A stretch of 64,000 bases of DNA from Deltaproteobacteria bacterium (lineage in GTDB: Bacteria; Desulfobacterota; Syntrophobacteria; Syntrophobacterales; Syntrophobacteraceae), in assembly GCA_021780695.1 (NCBI GenBank), contig JAJXYD010000045.1, forward strand, positions 22,642 through 86,641. Reading direction: 5' to 3'. How positions within the stretch are numbered: position 1 is the stretch's first letter; every line of letters starts with the position of its first letter. This document shows positions 8,352 to 16,892 of the stretch, piece after piece. Under the pieces are notes generated by a model. It was not told where the DNA came from. It ran no database searches and worked only from the letters and a program-made list of their open reading frames with translations. A program made the position numbers and the translations under genes.

Positions 8352-9302
8352 ATGACCGACAGGATCAAACTGGGCATCAGCTCGTGTTTATTGGGAGAAC
8401 CGGTTCGCTACGACGGAGGCCACAAGCTCGACCGGTATTTGAAAGACACCCTGGGGCACTATTTCGAGTATGTGCCCGTATGTCCGGAGGTCGAATGCGG
8501 GTTGGGAACACCTCGCGAATCGATGCACCTCGAGGGGGAACCCGGGGAACTGCGCCTGATTACCTCGCGGACCCGAATCGATCTAACCGGGCGCATGCTT
8601 TCCTGGGCCGAGCGCAGAGCACGGGAGCTCGAATCGGAAAAGCTCCACGGGTTCATCTTCAAGAGCAATTCGCCCAGCAGCGGGATGGAGCGTGTGAAGG
8701 TGATCGACGCGAAAGGCATGCCGCGCAAGACCGGCGTGGGTCTCTTCGCCGGAGTTTTCATCAACCACTTTCCACTCCTTCCGGTCGAGGAGGAAGGAAG
8801 GCTCCATGACCCGGGGCTTCGCGAGAATTTCATCGAGCGCATTTTCGCCCTGAAAAGATGGCGGGAGACCGTGGAGCAGGGGCGTAAGACCTCGTTGCTC
8901 ATCGCCTTCCACAGCCGGCACAAACTGCAGATGATGGCCCACTGCCCCCGGTGTGCAACCGAGATGGGCAGGCTCGTCGCCCGGGCCTCCGAAATGCCCT
9001 CGGACGCACTGTTTGAGGGATATGAAAAAATGCTGCTGGAGGGGCTGCGGTTAAAAGCGACGGTAAAGAAAAACACGAACGTATTGCAGCATATCATGGG
9101 CTACTTCAAACATCAGTTGACAGCCGACGAAAAGCTGGAGCTCCTGGAGGCAATAGAGCGGTACTATAAGGAGTACCTGCCTCTGGTGGTGCCTCTTGCT
9201 CTTCTAAAGCACTACGTTCGCAAATACGATCAGACATACCTCAAAGAGCAGTCCTATCTGGACCCCCATCCCGTGGAGTTACAGCTGCGAAACCATGTTT
9301 GA
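8352..9302 (+). CDS. DUF523-DUF1722 protein (YbgA-like)
   Basis: A 316-residue two-domain protein. The N-terminal ~150 residues are DUF523: KLGISSCLLGEPVRYDGGHK, then YVPVCPEVECGLGTPRE, with conserved cysteines. The C-terminal half is DUF1722 (SLLIAFHSRHKLQMMAHCP, VLQHIMGYFK, YYKEYLPLVVPLALLKHYVR), as in E. coli YbgA. The biochemical role is not firmly established. Proteins of this architecture are often linked to DNA photolyase genes; none is seen here. The ATG at 8352 is preceded by GGGGGAGCG. It lies 43 bp downstream of ybaK and ends before a convergent hairpin. Confidence 0.85.
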   Translation: MTDRIKLGISSCLLGEPVRYDGGHKLDRYLKDTLGHYFEYVPVCPEVECGLGTPRESMHLEGEPGELRLITSRTRIDLTGRMLSWAERRARELESEKLHGFIFKSNSPSSGMERVKVIDAKGMPRKTGVGLFAGVFINHFPLLPVEEEGRLHDPGLRENFIERIFALKRWRETVEQGRKTSLLIAFHSRHKLQMMAHCPRCATEMGRLVARASEMPSDALFEGYEKMLLEGLRLKATVKKNTNVLQHIMGYFKHQLTADEKLELLEAIERYYKEYLPLVVPLALLKHYVRKYDQTYLKEQSYLDPHPVELQLRNHV

Positions 9303-9330
9303 GGCCGTTTCGAGCGAAGAGGCCGCAAAA

Positions 9331-9375
9331 ACGAAATCGCCCGGGCGCACTTTTATGCAGCCGGGCGATTTTCGT
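9331..9375. terminator. hairpin between convergent transcription units
   Basis: Arms at 9331-9344 (ACGAAATCGCCCGG) and 9361-9375 (CCGGGCGATTTTCGT) pair with one extra base in the second arm. On the minus strand the hairpin is followed by a run of T (complement of CAAAAACG). It could end both the DUF523 transcript and the glutamate synthase transcript. Confidence 0.5.
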
Positions 9376-9427
9376 ATGGATCAGCACGATTTTCCCTATG
9401 CCGAAGGCGGCGGGAAACTCTTTTCTT

Positions 9428-11770
9428 TTAACCGATGGGCTCGTTTTGAACGAGGTTCCAGACACCGCAGGGGCAGGCGCCGGCGCAAAAGCCGCAACCG
9501 ATGCACTTTTCCGGGTCTACCACCATTTCAAAGCCTCTGTCGTTTAGGAGGGTTTGCCTCGATATGGCGGATTGCGGGCAAACCGTTACGCATATACCGC
9601 AGTCCCGGCACGTTCCGCACGATGAGCACTGCGAGGCGCACGACTCGATTCCGTTAAAGCTCGAAAGCCGGGGATCGAAATATTCGAGTTTAATGCGTTC
9701 GTAGTCGATCTGGGGGCGAAGAGACGGGGTTTGGGCATCCTTACCGGATAAAATCGCCTCTATTTTCTGGGCCGCCTTTTTGCCGGCCCCGATCGCATCG
9801 GTAAGAAGTCCCAGTTTCACCGTATCGCCTATGGCGAAAATCTTTCGATCGGTTGTCTGGAAAAACTCGTTTACCTTGATAAAGCCTCGTTCGGTATCGA
9901 CGGTTTCGGGCAGAAAGTCGAGTTCGGGCAGATCTCCGACCGAAATGATTATCGTATCGGCGGCAATCACTTCACCGGTAGTGAGTTCGAGGCCCTGGTC
10001 GGTCACGGCCTTACTAAAGCAGGGCCACCGGAACTTAGCGCCCGCGGCTTCGGCTTCCTTGCGTTCCTTGCCAAAGGAGAGGGGCTCCTGGATGTCTATT
10101 AGCAGGATATCCTCGGCTCCCAGCCGGTGGGCTTCGGTAGCCGCATCGCACCCGACGTTTCCCGCCCCGATGATCAGCACGCGCTTTCCAACCTTTGCCT
10201 CTCCGGCTTTGCTCATCCGCAAAAAGTCGATGGCCGGGATCAGTTTTTCCTTCCCCGGTATGGGGAGCACGCGGGGTTTCTGGGTTCCGGAAGCGATCAC
10301 GATGAAATCGTAGTCCTCCCTTAGTTCCTCCAGATCGGCCTTTTCAAGCCTTCGGCTGAGGTTAACGTGAGGGATAACCTCCTTAACGCGGGCAAGCTCG
10401 GCCTGTACCACCTCATCGGGGATGCGCGAGCGCGGGATCATGGAGGAGACTTTCCCGCCGATCTCGGGCCTCATATCGTATACGACCGGCTGGTGGCCCT
10501 GCCTTCGCAATTGCCAGGCAACCGATATGCCGGCGGGACCTCCTCCGATGACGGCAATTTTTTTGCCGCTAAGGGGGGGAAACTCCGGCATCTTTGCCGC
10601 AACGCTGGCCTTGCCGAGAAGCGAGATATCAAGCGTTGCCATTTTAGCCGCTTGTCTCGTACAGTTTTGCATGCAGAGGTTGGGGCAAAGATAGCCGCAA
10701 ACCGTAGCGGGAAAAGGGGTGAAGGCAAGCGCAAGATCTACCGCCTCGTCCACCCTTCCCTCCCGGATGAGCCGCCAGCGCTCGTGGACGGGAATGCCCG
10801 TGGGGCAACTCGCCTCGCAGGGAGCGGCGAACTTTCTATCTTCCCAGACCGGGACAAAGCGTCTTAGAAATCCGGTAGGTATAAGAGGAATCTGCGATCT
10901 GTCAAAGTCTACGAGATCTCCAACCAGGCCGCCCTTACCCAGTTCCCCGTCCCAGACATCCCTGTGGAAGGCATCCATGGCCAGTCTGGGCTTTGAGTAT
11001 TTTTCGCTGGGCCCCCTGGCTTTGAGGACCTGCCAATCCTCGCGATCCGACAGGCCGGGGTAGAGGTCGGATTTGCCAAGGGAGGCAAGAAAGGTTTTAA
11101 GATTTTGGCTAAGCCACTCCCAGTCGCGGTCTCCGATGGGAATAAGGCGCGCATCCCCCTTGCTGTAGCCCTTATGCGGCCCACGGAAATAGATCTTTCC
11201 GCCAACCATTCCGACACAGGGCCGATAGCCCAAAATATTTTCAGGGTCCTGGGGATTGTGTCCGCAAACGACGGCAATACCCCCGGCCATGAATTCGGCG
11301 AAATAGTCGCCAACCGAGCCCAACACCCACAGTTCGGGCGGGGAAAAGCGGGGATTGTGCTTGGTCATGGTCATACCGCGCGCGCCGATGTTTCCGCCTA
11401 TATAAACCTTACCCTGGGCCATCGCGTTGGCAGCGCCGTTGGTGGCATGACCGTGGACGATAATGTCGGCGCCGGCGTTAAGCCAGCCGACATCGTCGGA
11501 AGTGGAGCCAAAGATTTCGACCAGGGTATTTGGAAACCCCATCGAGCCAATGCGCTGCCCGGGGGCGCCCGTAATTTTTACATGTAGCTTTTGGTCGCCG
11601 CTCTTCCAGAGCCTGCCTCCAATGCCGTGCTGGCCGAAAGCCTCGACCTCCAGCACGCGGGAGCCTTTCTCGACCGCCTGCTGAATTCTTTCTTCCAGAA
11701 TGCGCGACTCCAAACGATGACCGTTTTCAAGCCCGGAAAGGCGCGTTACCGACCCATGCTGCTGTTCCAT
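9428..11770 (-). CDS. glutamate synthase GXGXG domain fused to GltD-like FAD oxidoreductase and ferredoxin
   Basis: About 780 residues in three parts. Residues ~1-250 are the GltB C-terminal GXGXG beta-helix domain (KVYIGGNIGARGMTM; GGIAVVCGHN). Residues ~320-690 are a GltD-type small subunit: an N-terminal Fe-S region (CEASCPTG, CGYLCPNLCMQNC), FAD motif AVIGGGPAGISVAWQL, and NAD(P) motif LIIGAGNVGCDAATEA. The C-terminus is ferredoxin-like (CSSCGTCRDCGICVTVCP; CIGCGFCAGACPCG). It supplies electrons and the structural third domain for ammonia transfer from glutamine to 2-oxoglutarate. The ATG at 11770 follows GTGGAG; a TTG six bases upstream is less likely. It is last in the three-gene split glutamate synthase operon. 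Confidence 0.85.
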   Translation of the reverse strand: MEQQHGSVTRLSGLENGHRLESRILEERIQQAVEKGSRVLEVEAFGQHGIGGRLWKSGDQKLHVKITGAPGQRIGSMGFPNTLVEIFGSTSDDVGWLNAGADIIVHGHATNGAANAMAQGKVYIGGNIGARGMTMTKHNPRFSPPELWVLGSVGDYFAEFMAGGIAVVCGHNPQDPENILGYRPCVGMVGGKIYFRGPHKGYSKGDARLIPIGDRDWEWLSQNLKTFLASLGKSDLYPGLSDREDWQVLKARGPSEKYSKPRLAMDAFHRDVWDGELGKGGLVGDLVDFDRSQIPLIPTGFLRRFVPVWEDRKFAAPCEASCPTGIPVHERWRLIREGRVDEAVDLALAFTPFPATVCGYLCPNLCMQNCTRQAAKMATLDISLLGKASVAAKMPEFPPLSGKKIAVIGGGPAGISVAWQLRRQGHQPVVYDMRPEIGGKVSSMIPRSRIPDEVVQAELARVKEVIPHVNLSRRLEKADLEELREDYDFIVIASGTQKPRVLPIPGKEKLIPAIDFLRMSKAGEAKVGKRVLIIGAGNVGCDAATEAHRLGAEDILLIDIQEPLSFGKERKEAEAAGAKFRWPCFSKAVTDQGLELTTGEVIAADTIIISVGDLPELDFLPETVDTERGFIKVNEFFQTTDRKIFAIGDTVKLGLLTDAIGAGKKAAQKIEAILSGKDAQTPSLRPQIDYERIKLEYFDPRLSSFNGIESCASQCSSCGTCRDCGICVTVCPQSAISRQTLLNDRGFEMVVDPEKCIGCGFCAGACPCGVWNLVQNEPIG

Positions 11771-11875
11771 ATTCAAACTCCACGAGAGTTTTGTTAAGAA
11801 GAGGCGAAGCGGGGAGACGCAAGCAAGGCCAACGACTTAGCCCCTTTTGCCCGGCCCTCTGATGTGCCCCTCCTT

Positions 11876-13534
11876 TTAAACGACGTATTTTATATCAAGC
11901 CGCTCGGCCGCATCCTTATCGTCTATCGCCAGTGCGTCCGACATTCCGATCGGAAGAGAGGTCGAACGTCCCAGGGGGGCGACGATCTTTTTTAATTCCG
12001 TATCGAAGGCGAGATAAATGTCGACGAGCCGCTCGGCCACCTTCTCGGGATCAAGGCGCCTGTAGAGGCGCGGGTCCTGGGAGGTGATGCCCTTGGGGCA
12101 AAGCCCGATGTTGCAGACATTGCACCGGTCGGTCTCTGAGCCCACGCAACCCGCCGCGGCCTGCATGATGTATTTGCCCACCTGCACTCCGCTTGCCCCA
12201 AGCATGATGAGGGCGGCGGCGTTTGCGGCAAGCTTGCCGTTTTTGCCCACTCCCCCTCCGGCGAAAAGCGGTACTTCGTTTTGCTTGCCAAGCCTTACGA
12301 GGTTGAGGTAGCAGTCGCGAAGGTTGCTCGCGATCGGATGTCCCATATGGTCCATGGACACCGAGTAGGCCGCGCCCGTGCCGCCGTCTTCGCCGTCGAT
12401 GGCAAGGCCGCCCGCATAGGCGTTTCGGGTAAGGTTGTTTAACACCGCGAGGGCGGTCGAGGTACCGGAAATCTTCGGATAAACCGGAACCCTGAAACCC
12501 CAGGCCATGTACATGGACTGGATCATCTTGGCAACCGATTCCTCGATCGAATACTGGGTCTGGTGGGTCGGAGGGCTGGGCAGGCTCACCCCGGACGGAA
12601 CGCCGCGAATGGCAGCTATCAGCTTGTTGACCTTGGACCACATCAGAAGACCGCCATCGCCCGGTTTTGCTCCCTGGCCGTATTTGATCTCGATCGCGCA
12701 GGGGTCTTCCTTCATATGGGGCAGGGCGTGGATGATTTCGTCCCAGCCAAAATAGCCGCTGGCTATCTGCAGGATCGTGTATTTTAAAAATCTCGATCTC
12801 AGAAGCCTTGGCGGACATCCCCCCTCCCCCGTGCACATCCGTACGGGCATGCCCAGTTCCTCATTGAGGTAGGCCACCCCCATCTGGAGCCCTTCCCACA
12901 TATTGGGAGAAAGAGCCCCAAAAGACATGCTGCCGATGAGAAGGGGGTAGATCTCGCGCACCGGAGGAATCCAGCCGTTTTCCCGGTAGAGCTTCAGGTT
13001 TTCCTCCGGAGGCAAAACACGGCCAAGAAGGGTGCGCAGCTCGAATTCATGGCGTCCCGCATCGAGTGCCGGGTCGGTAAGCATGGAGATCCGGGTAAAC
13101 TTTATGCGGTCGAGAGTTCCAAGGTTGTGGATATCCGGAGAGTTTCTTCTGCCTCCCCGCTTCCTTGGCTGCCCCCCCCGGTTTACATGGAAGCGCTGCT
13201 TGTCGATTTCCTCGGACCTTACCCCCATGATGGCGCCGTTTGGACATACGAGGTTGCACATGCCGCATCCGGTGCAGGCGTAAGCGGGATCTGTCTTTTG
13301 CCTAATCCCGTGATAGACCTGGTAGACGTTGCTCGAGGCCGTAGCCGGCCCTATCTCGGCCAGGGAAGGAATTTGAATCGTTCGTTTTCTGTGCACGCCA
13401 AGCTCTATGGCCTGAACGGGACAAACAGCGCAGCAGCGGCCGCACAGAGTACATTTGTCCTTATCCCAATCGACCTGCCACTGCAGGTCCCTCACGCTCA
13501 ATGAAGAAGGGACAATGGTTCCGTTTGTGAGCAT
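11876..13534 (-). CDS. glutamate synthase FMN-binding (synthase) domain protein with N-terminal ferredoxin
   Basis: A 552-residue archaeal-type GltB central subunit. It begins with two [4Fe-4S] motifs (CTLCGRCCAVCP, CTGCGMCNLVCP), then a TIM-barrel FMN/synthase domain with typical glutamate synthase sequences: GEGGCPPRLL, EIKYGQGAKPGDGG, DGEDGGTGAAYSVSMDHMG, FAGGGVGKNGKLAANAAALIMLGA. Near the C-terminus lies the cysteine cluster CNVCNIGLCPKGITSQDP, the [3Fe-4S]-type site. It makes glutamate from 2-oxoglutarate and the ammonia delivered by the amidotransferase subunit. The ATG has GGAGG 7 nt upstream and lies inside the end of the amidotransferase gene (37-bp overlap), so the two are translationally coupled. 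Confidence 0.9.
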   Translation of the reverse strand: MLTNGTIVPSSLSVRDLQWQVDWDKDKCTLCGRCCAVCPVQAIELGVHRKRTIQIPSLAEIGPATASSNVYQVYHGIRQKTDPAYACTGCGMCNLVCPNGAIMGVRSEEIDKQRFHVNRGGQPRKRGGRRNSPDIHNLGTLDRIKFTRISMLTDPALDAGRHEFELRTLLGRVLPPEENLKLYRENGWIPPVREIYPLLIGSMSFGALSPNMWEGLQMGVAYLNEELGMPVRMCTGEGGCPPRLLRSRFLKYTILQIASGYFGWDEIIHALPHMKEDPCAIEIKYGQGAKPGDGGLLMWSKVNKLIAAIRGVPSGVSLPSPPTHQTQYSIEESVAKMIQSMYMAWGFRVPVYPKISGTSTALAVLNNLTRNAYAGGLAIDGEDGGTGAAYSVSMDHMGHPIASNLRDCYLNLVRLGKQNEVPLFAGGGVGKNGKLAANAAALIMLGASGVQVGKYIMQAAAGCVGSETDRCNVCNIGLCPKGITSQDPRLYRRLDPEKVAERLVDIYLAFDTELKKIVAPLGRSTSLPIGMSDALAIDDKDAAERLDIKYVV

Positions 13535-14631
13535 ATCCGGACCTCCGAGCGGTCAGAAGGAACGATGACCGTATCAAGATGCATCGGCTGAAAATCTTTG
13601 GTTTTATCGCGATCGGGGATGGCCGCTTCCAGGCCGCACATTTCCGAGGAAAAGGCGTACAATCCCTTCCGGCCCCCCACAACGGCGGGACGGAGTTTTT
13701 TCCGGTCCTGGACCAGGAAAACGGAGTTGTCGGGAAGCCGGCCGATAACGCAGTTGGGACCGTCGATAATGAGCCTTCGGCATGAGTGTTTGAGTTGAGT
13801 GAGAAAGCCTCCGTCGGGATGGGTGGGCAAATCGCCGTCCTGGAGCGGAGTGATTATATGCTTATAGGCCTCGATGCCCAAACCGAGGCTGTTTAGCATA
13901 TAGTGGGCAATATGAGTGAACACCTCGGAGTCTGACTGATAGCCCATGTAGCCGGGAAAACCGCGAGACATAAGGTATTCGCGGATCGGCACGAAGGCCG
14001 TGTTTTCCCCGTTGGTCATCGAAGCTATGCCCTGGATGAAAAACGGGTGGCAGGCATAGAGGTTTATCGCATAATTGGTATTCTGCCTGCCCTGAGCCAA
14101 AACAACCCGGGCTCTTAGCTCCGCGCTGTCGAGCTGAAGATATTCGGCCACCTGTAAGGGGTCTCCTATCTCCTTGATCATGATCACGTCGGGCCAGAAG
14201 CTGTAGATGATCATGTCCTCTTTTTCCTCGCCCATCTGCCTTAGCTGCAGGCGCGCCATCATGAGCCGGAAATCGGTTTCCTTCCGGTCCAGGCCTTCCC
14301 ACGCCTGGGGGTACTCATAGGCGCGGATTACATAGACATCGCGCCTGGGGGTGCCCCGAGGCGGGGACTTTTGGGAAGTTCGCATGGAAACCTTGTGTTT
14401 GGTCATGAACCCAAGGTTCATCATGAACTGATCGAGGCGCTTGACACCTTCACCGGTACATATACCCGACAAAATCGGCAGTCCCTTAAGCTCCTCAAAC
14501 GGCCCGCCGAGGTCGCTCATAAAGAGGCCGACCCCCGAGCCGTCATGACCCTCCCGCATAACATCGAGGGCCCTCATGGCCAAAATTGGCGACAGAGGCT
14601 CGCTACTGGTCATCGCGATCAAACGACACAT
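13498..14631 (-). CDS. glutamate synthase class II glutamine amidotransferase subunit (GltB1-like)
   Basis: A 377-residue Ntn-hydrolase of the class II amidotransferase type. The sequence opens MCRLIAMTS, so Cys2 becomes the N-terminal nucleophile after Met removal. GHDGSGVGLFMSDLGG and GYMGYQSDSEVFTHIAHYML fit the GATase II fold. It releases ammonia from glutamine and channels it to the FMN subunit encoded immediately downstream. It is the first gene of the operon; an AGGAG lies about 11 nt before the ATG. As a stand-alone polypeptide it is the archaeal-type arrangement, unlike the ~1500-residue GltB of enterobacteria. Confidence 0.88.
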   Translation of the reverse strand: MCRLIAMTSSEPLSPILAMRALDVMREGHDGSGVGLFMSDLGGPFEELKGLPILSGICTGEGVKRLDQFMMNLGFMTKHKVSMRTSQKSPPRGTPRRDVYVIRAYEYPQAWEGLDRKETDFRLMMARLQLRQMGEEKEDMIIYSFWPDVIMIKEIGDPLQVAEYLQLDSAELRARVVLAQGRQNTNYAINLYACHPFFIQGIASMTNGENTAFVPIREYLMSRGFPGYMGYQSDSEVFTHIAHYMLNSLGLGIEAYKHIITPLQDGDLPTHPDGGFLTQLKHSCRRLIIDGPNCVIGRLPDNSVFLVQDRKKLRPAVVGGRKGLYAFSSEMCGLEAAIPDRDKTKDFQPMHLDTVIVPSDRSEVRICSQTEPLSLLH

Positions 14632-14955
14632 TTGGCTCTATACTCCTGCTGTTTTTTATCCATCCACCCATGGGGGAGAAAGCGAAGGCTCGCCCCCACC
14701 CCCCAATGGGGATACTCCAAACTCGCCGACCAAAGAGGATACGTTTCAGGCTCATCCGAGCGCCAGGCCACAACCGCCCCAAAGGCCATCGCCTTGTACT
14801 TTCCCGGGAGGCCCCGCATCCGTTCAAACGATGATGTGCGTTGAAAACTATGAATGATACCAGAAAAAACGACCAATAGGCAAGTAAATTCACACTGTTT
14901 GCCGGTATGGGGCCAGGTCTTTTTTTAGCCCCCAATCCGGTTTATACGGCCGGAC
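14632..14955. other. intergenic region upstream of the glutamate synthase operon
   Basis: These 324 bp separate the end of the DHH-CBS gene from the start of the amidotransferase gene, both on the minus strand. They should include a terminator and the operon promoter. A G/C-rich run near 14670-14705 and a weak inverted repeat around 14909-14936 (TGGGGC against GCCCCCA) are visible. I recognise no glutamine riboswitch. Minus-strand frames here do not encode a nucleotidyltransferase remnant of the DHH-CBS protein. Confidence 0.4.
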
Positions 14956-16254
14956 TTACTCGGGGATCAGGTCATAGTAATAGATCATGGCGTCGGAACG
15001 GGAAACGATGCCGATTACGCGGCCGTTTTCCACTACGGGAAGCCGTCCTATGTCGTGTTTTACCAGGGTCCTCATGGCCTGAGCCACGCTGTCGCGGGGC
15101 GTAAGCGTTATAACATTTCTGGACATAAAAGCCTTTACCGGAGAGCGCCACCGGCCCTCATCCCTAACCTTGCTCAGATCGCGCCGGGAGATGATTCCAA
15201 CCAGTTTTTCCCCCTCCATTACAACCACGCCCGAGTAGCCGAGCCGATCGAGGACGGCTTCGACTTCACGCATAGACATATCGGGCGGGACGCTTTCAAC
15301 CGGGAAGGACATAAGATCGCTGATCTGAATGGGCAGCAACCGGTTGTCCCCTATGGCCTCCATGAGCCAGGTTTCTACCCCTTCGGGTGAGGCCGATTTG
15401 ACCATGGCCGATCCGGCCCCCGCATGCCCCCCGCCGCCAAGAAGCCTCATCACGGCGCCCACATCCAAACTATCGGCTCCGCTTCGACCTATCACCATGC
15501 AACAGTTATTTTTAATGTCTCTAAATATTACGAAGGCCGCATCGACGTTAATGATGTGCCTATACATGCTTACGACTTCAGCAAGTCCGGGTACGTGTCC
15601 CTCAATATCCATGCGGCCCATGCCCAACTGGTAGCCCTTGAACCTGATGCGTTTCGGAGCGGCCAGCAGCGTAAAGAGGATCTCCTTTTGTCTGGGGCCG
15701 TAGGTGGGCCGCAAGATGGCTTGGATTACCTTGAGGTCGGCATGCATTTCCAGAAGCGCCGCGGCGGCCCGCAAATCCCTTGGCGTAGTGGAAGGGAAAG
15801 TGAGGTGGCCGGTGTCTTCGTAGATTCCAGTCAAAAAGAGTGTGGCGTGGATGGGGGAGAGTTCGAACCGCTTTTCCACAAGAGATTCGACCAGCAGGGT
15901 GGTGGCCGCTCCCATGGGTTCCCGGCGAACAAAGGATGCGTTAATATCCGCGGGATCCGGATGGTGATCCCAAAGATGAATGTCGAGGTCGGTGCGCTTG
16001 GAAAGAGCTCCGATTGCCTCAAGCCGATTCCAGCGGTTGGCGTCAACGACGATCAGGCGTTCAACCGATTCCAGATCGATGTTTTTCAAGGCCTCGAAGG
16101 GGAAAACGTCCTTGTGGAGCGAAAGGAAAGCGCGCACGTTGGGATTGAGGCTGGTTGGGAGCACGGCTTTTGCCTCCCCGTAGAGCATGGAGGCGGCGCA
16201 AAGAGAGGCGAGCGCGTCAAAATCGACGTTTTTATGGGGAATGACTATCTGCAC
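14956..16254 (-). CDS. DHH/DHHA1 phosphoesterase with two CBS domains
   Basis: A 432-residue protein. The DHH catalytic motifs are present: IPHKNVDFDALASL, VVDANRW, LWDHHPD and GIYEDTG. DHHA1 motif GGGGHAGAGSA follows. The C-terminal ~120 residues are a CBS pair (QISDLMSFPVESVPPD; KAFMSRNVITLTPRDS). In many deltaproteobacteria this module is the N-terminal half of a ~900-residue fusion with a CCA-adding/poly(A) polymerase domain. Here it ends directly after CBS2 with no polymerase part. Likely roles are hydrolysis of short oligoribonucleotides or cyclic dinucleotides under adenylate control; this is inference. The GTG at 16254 has AAGGAAAGGA upstream and begins just before the first DHH strand; a longer frame to 16359 is less likely. 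Confidence 0.8.
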   Translation of the reverse strand: MQIVIPHKNVDFDALASLCAASMLYGEAKAVLPTSLNPNVRAFLSLHKDVFPFEALKNIDLESVERLIVVDANRWNRLEAIGALSKRTDLDIHLWDHHPDPADINASFVRREPMGAATTLLVESLVEKRFELSPIHATLFLTGIYEDTGHLTFPSTTPRDLRAAAALLEMHADLKVIQAILRPTYGPRQKEILFTLLAAPKRIRFKGYQLGMGRMDIEGHVPGLAEVVSMYRHIINVDAAFVIFRDIKNNCCMVIGRSGADSLDVGAVMRLLGGGGHAGAGSAMVKSASPEGVETWLMEAIGDNRLLPIQISDLMSFPVESVPPDMSMREVEAVLDRLGYSGVVVMEGEKLVGIISRRDLSKVRDEGRWRSPVKAFMSRNVITLTPRDSVAQAMRTLVKHDIGRLPVVENGRVIGIVSRSDAMIYYYDLIPE

Positions 16255-16532
16255 CCGGGGTCCTTTCCTTGGTAAAAGCAAGGATGAAAATACTCTATTT
16301 TTACGGTCTTTGATAACTTGAAAATGAGCCGGCCATCGAGTCAGCCGGCCGGAGGGCAAAGAAAGCGCAGGCCGTGGAGGATGCCCCGGGGCTGCAATAA
16401 ATCAGCGAGACCCTTGATAAAATATGGCCTTTGCGCTCCCGTTGGGCTATAAAAGCCGGGGAGAAAATCGAACCGAAGTTTGGCGGGCATGACCCCGATG
16501 CACCTGGATCATTACAATCTGGAGGAGGAAAA

Positions 16533-16841
16533 ATGGACCTGATTACGCAAGGCGGCATTCCAAGAGCAAAAATCGGCGTTAGACTCCTGTACACGATCTT
16601 ATTTTTGGTAATTCTAAACGTGATGAATTTTATAATCCCGTTGATATCCCTCATGCAATTCGTGATATTGCTTTTGACCAAAAACTACAGCGAGCCGCTG
16701 CGCTCCTTTTCAAACAAAGCCTCGGCCTATGTCTACCGACTGACACGCTACGTAACGCTAAACGAGAACACAAAGCCCTTTCCTTTCATGGATTTTCCCA
16801 ACGAGATGGAAAGACCCGATGGTTTTGCGAAGTTCGAATAA
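16533..16841 (+). CDS. DUF4389-family small membrane protein
   Basis: A 102-residue protein with a hydrophobic stretch at about residues 18-50 (LLYTILFLVILNVMNFIIP, then SLMQFVILLL) and a conserved-looking tail (LRSFSNKASAYVYRLTRYVTLNE, then PFPFMDFP) typical of DUF4389. The function is unknown. The ATG at 16533 follows a strong GGAGGAGG at 16521-16528. A long perfect terminator hairpin begins at its stop codon, so it is probably monocistronic. Confidence 0.75.
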   Translation: MDLITQGGIPRAKIGVRLLYTILFLVILNVMNFIIPLISLMQFVILLLTKNYSEPLRSFSNKASAYVYRLTRYVTLNENTKPFPFMDFPNEMERPDGFAKFE

Positions 16842-16883
16842 AAATGTGGGGCCGCCTCAAAATCCGAGGCGGCCCCACATTTT
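16841..16883. terminator. 18-bp perfect bidirectional terminator
   Basis: The arm at 16841-16858 (AAAATGTGGGGCCGCCTC) is perfectly complementary to 16866-16883 with a 7-nt loop. The flanking A and T runs make it a strong intrinsic terminator in both directions. It serves the DUF4389 gene and the convergent acyl-CoA dehydrogenase gene. Confidence 0.9.
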
Positions 16884-16892
16884 TGGAAGCTC

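Noticed and set aside
15424..16275. 283-codon plus-strand ORF opposite the DHH-CBS gene
   Set aside because: It lies antisense to clear DHH catalytic motifs and has no recognisable domain.
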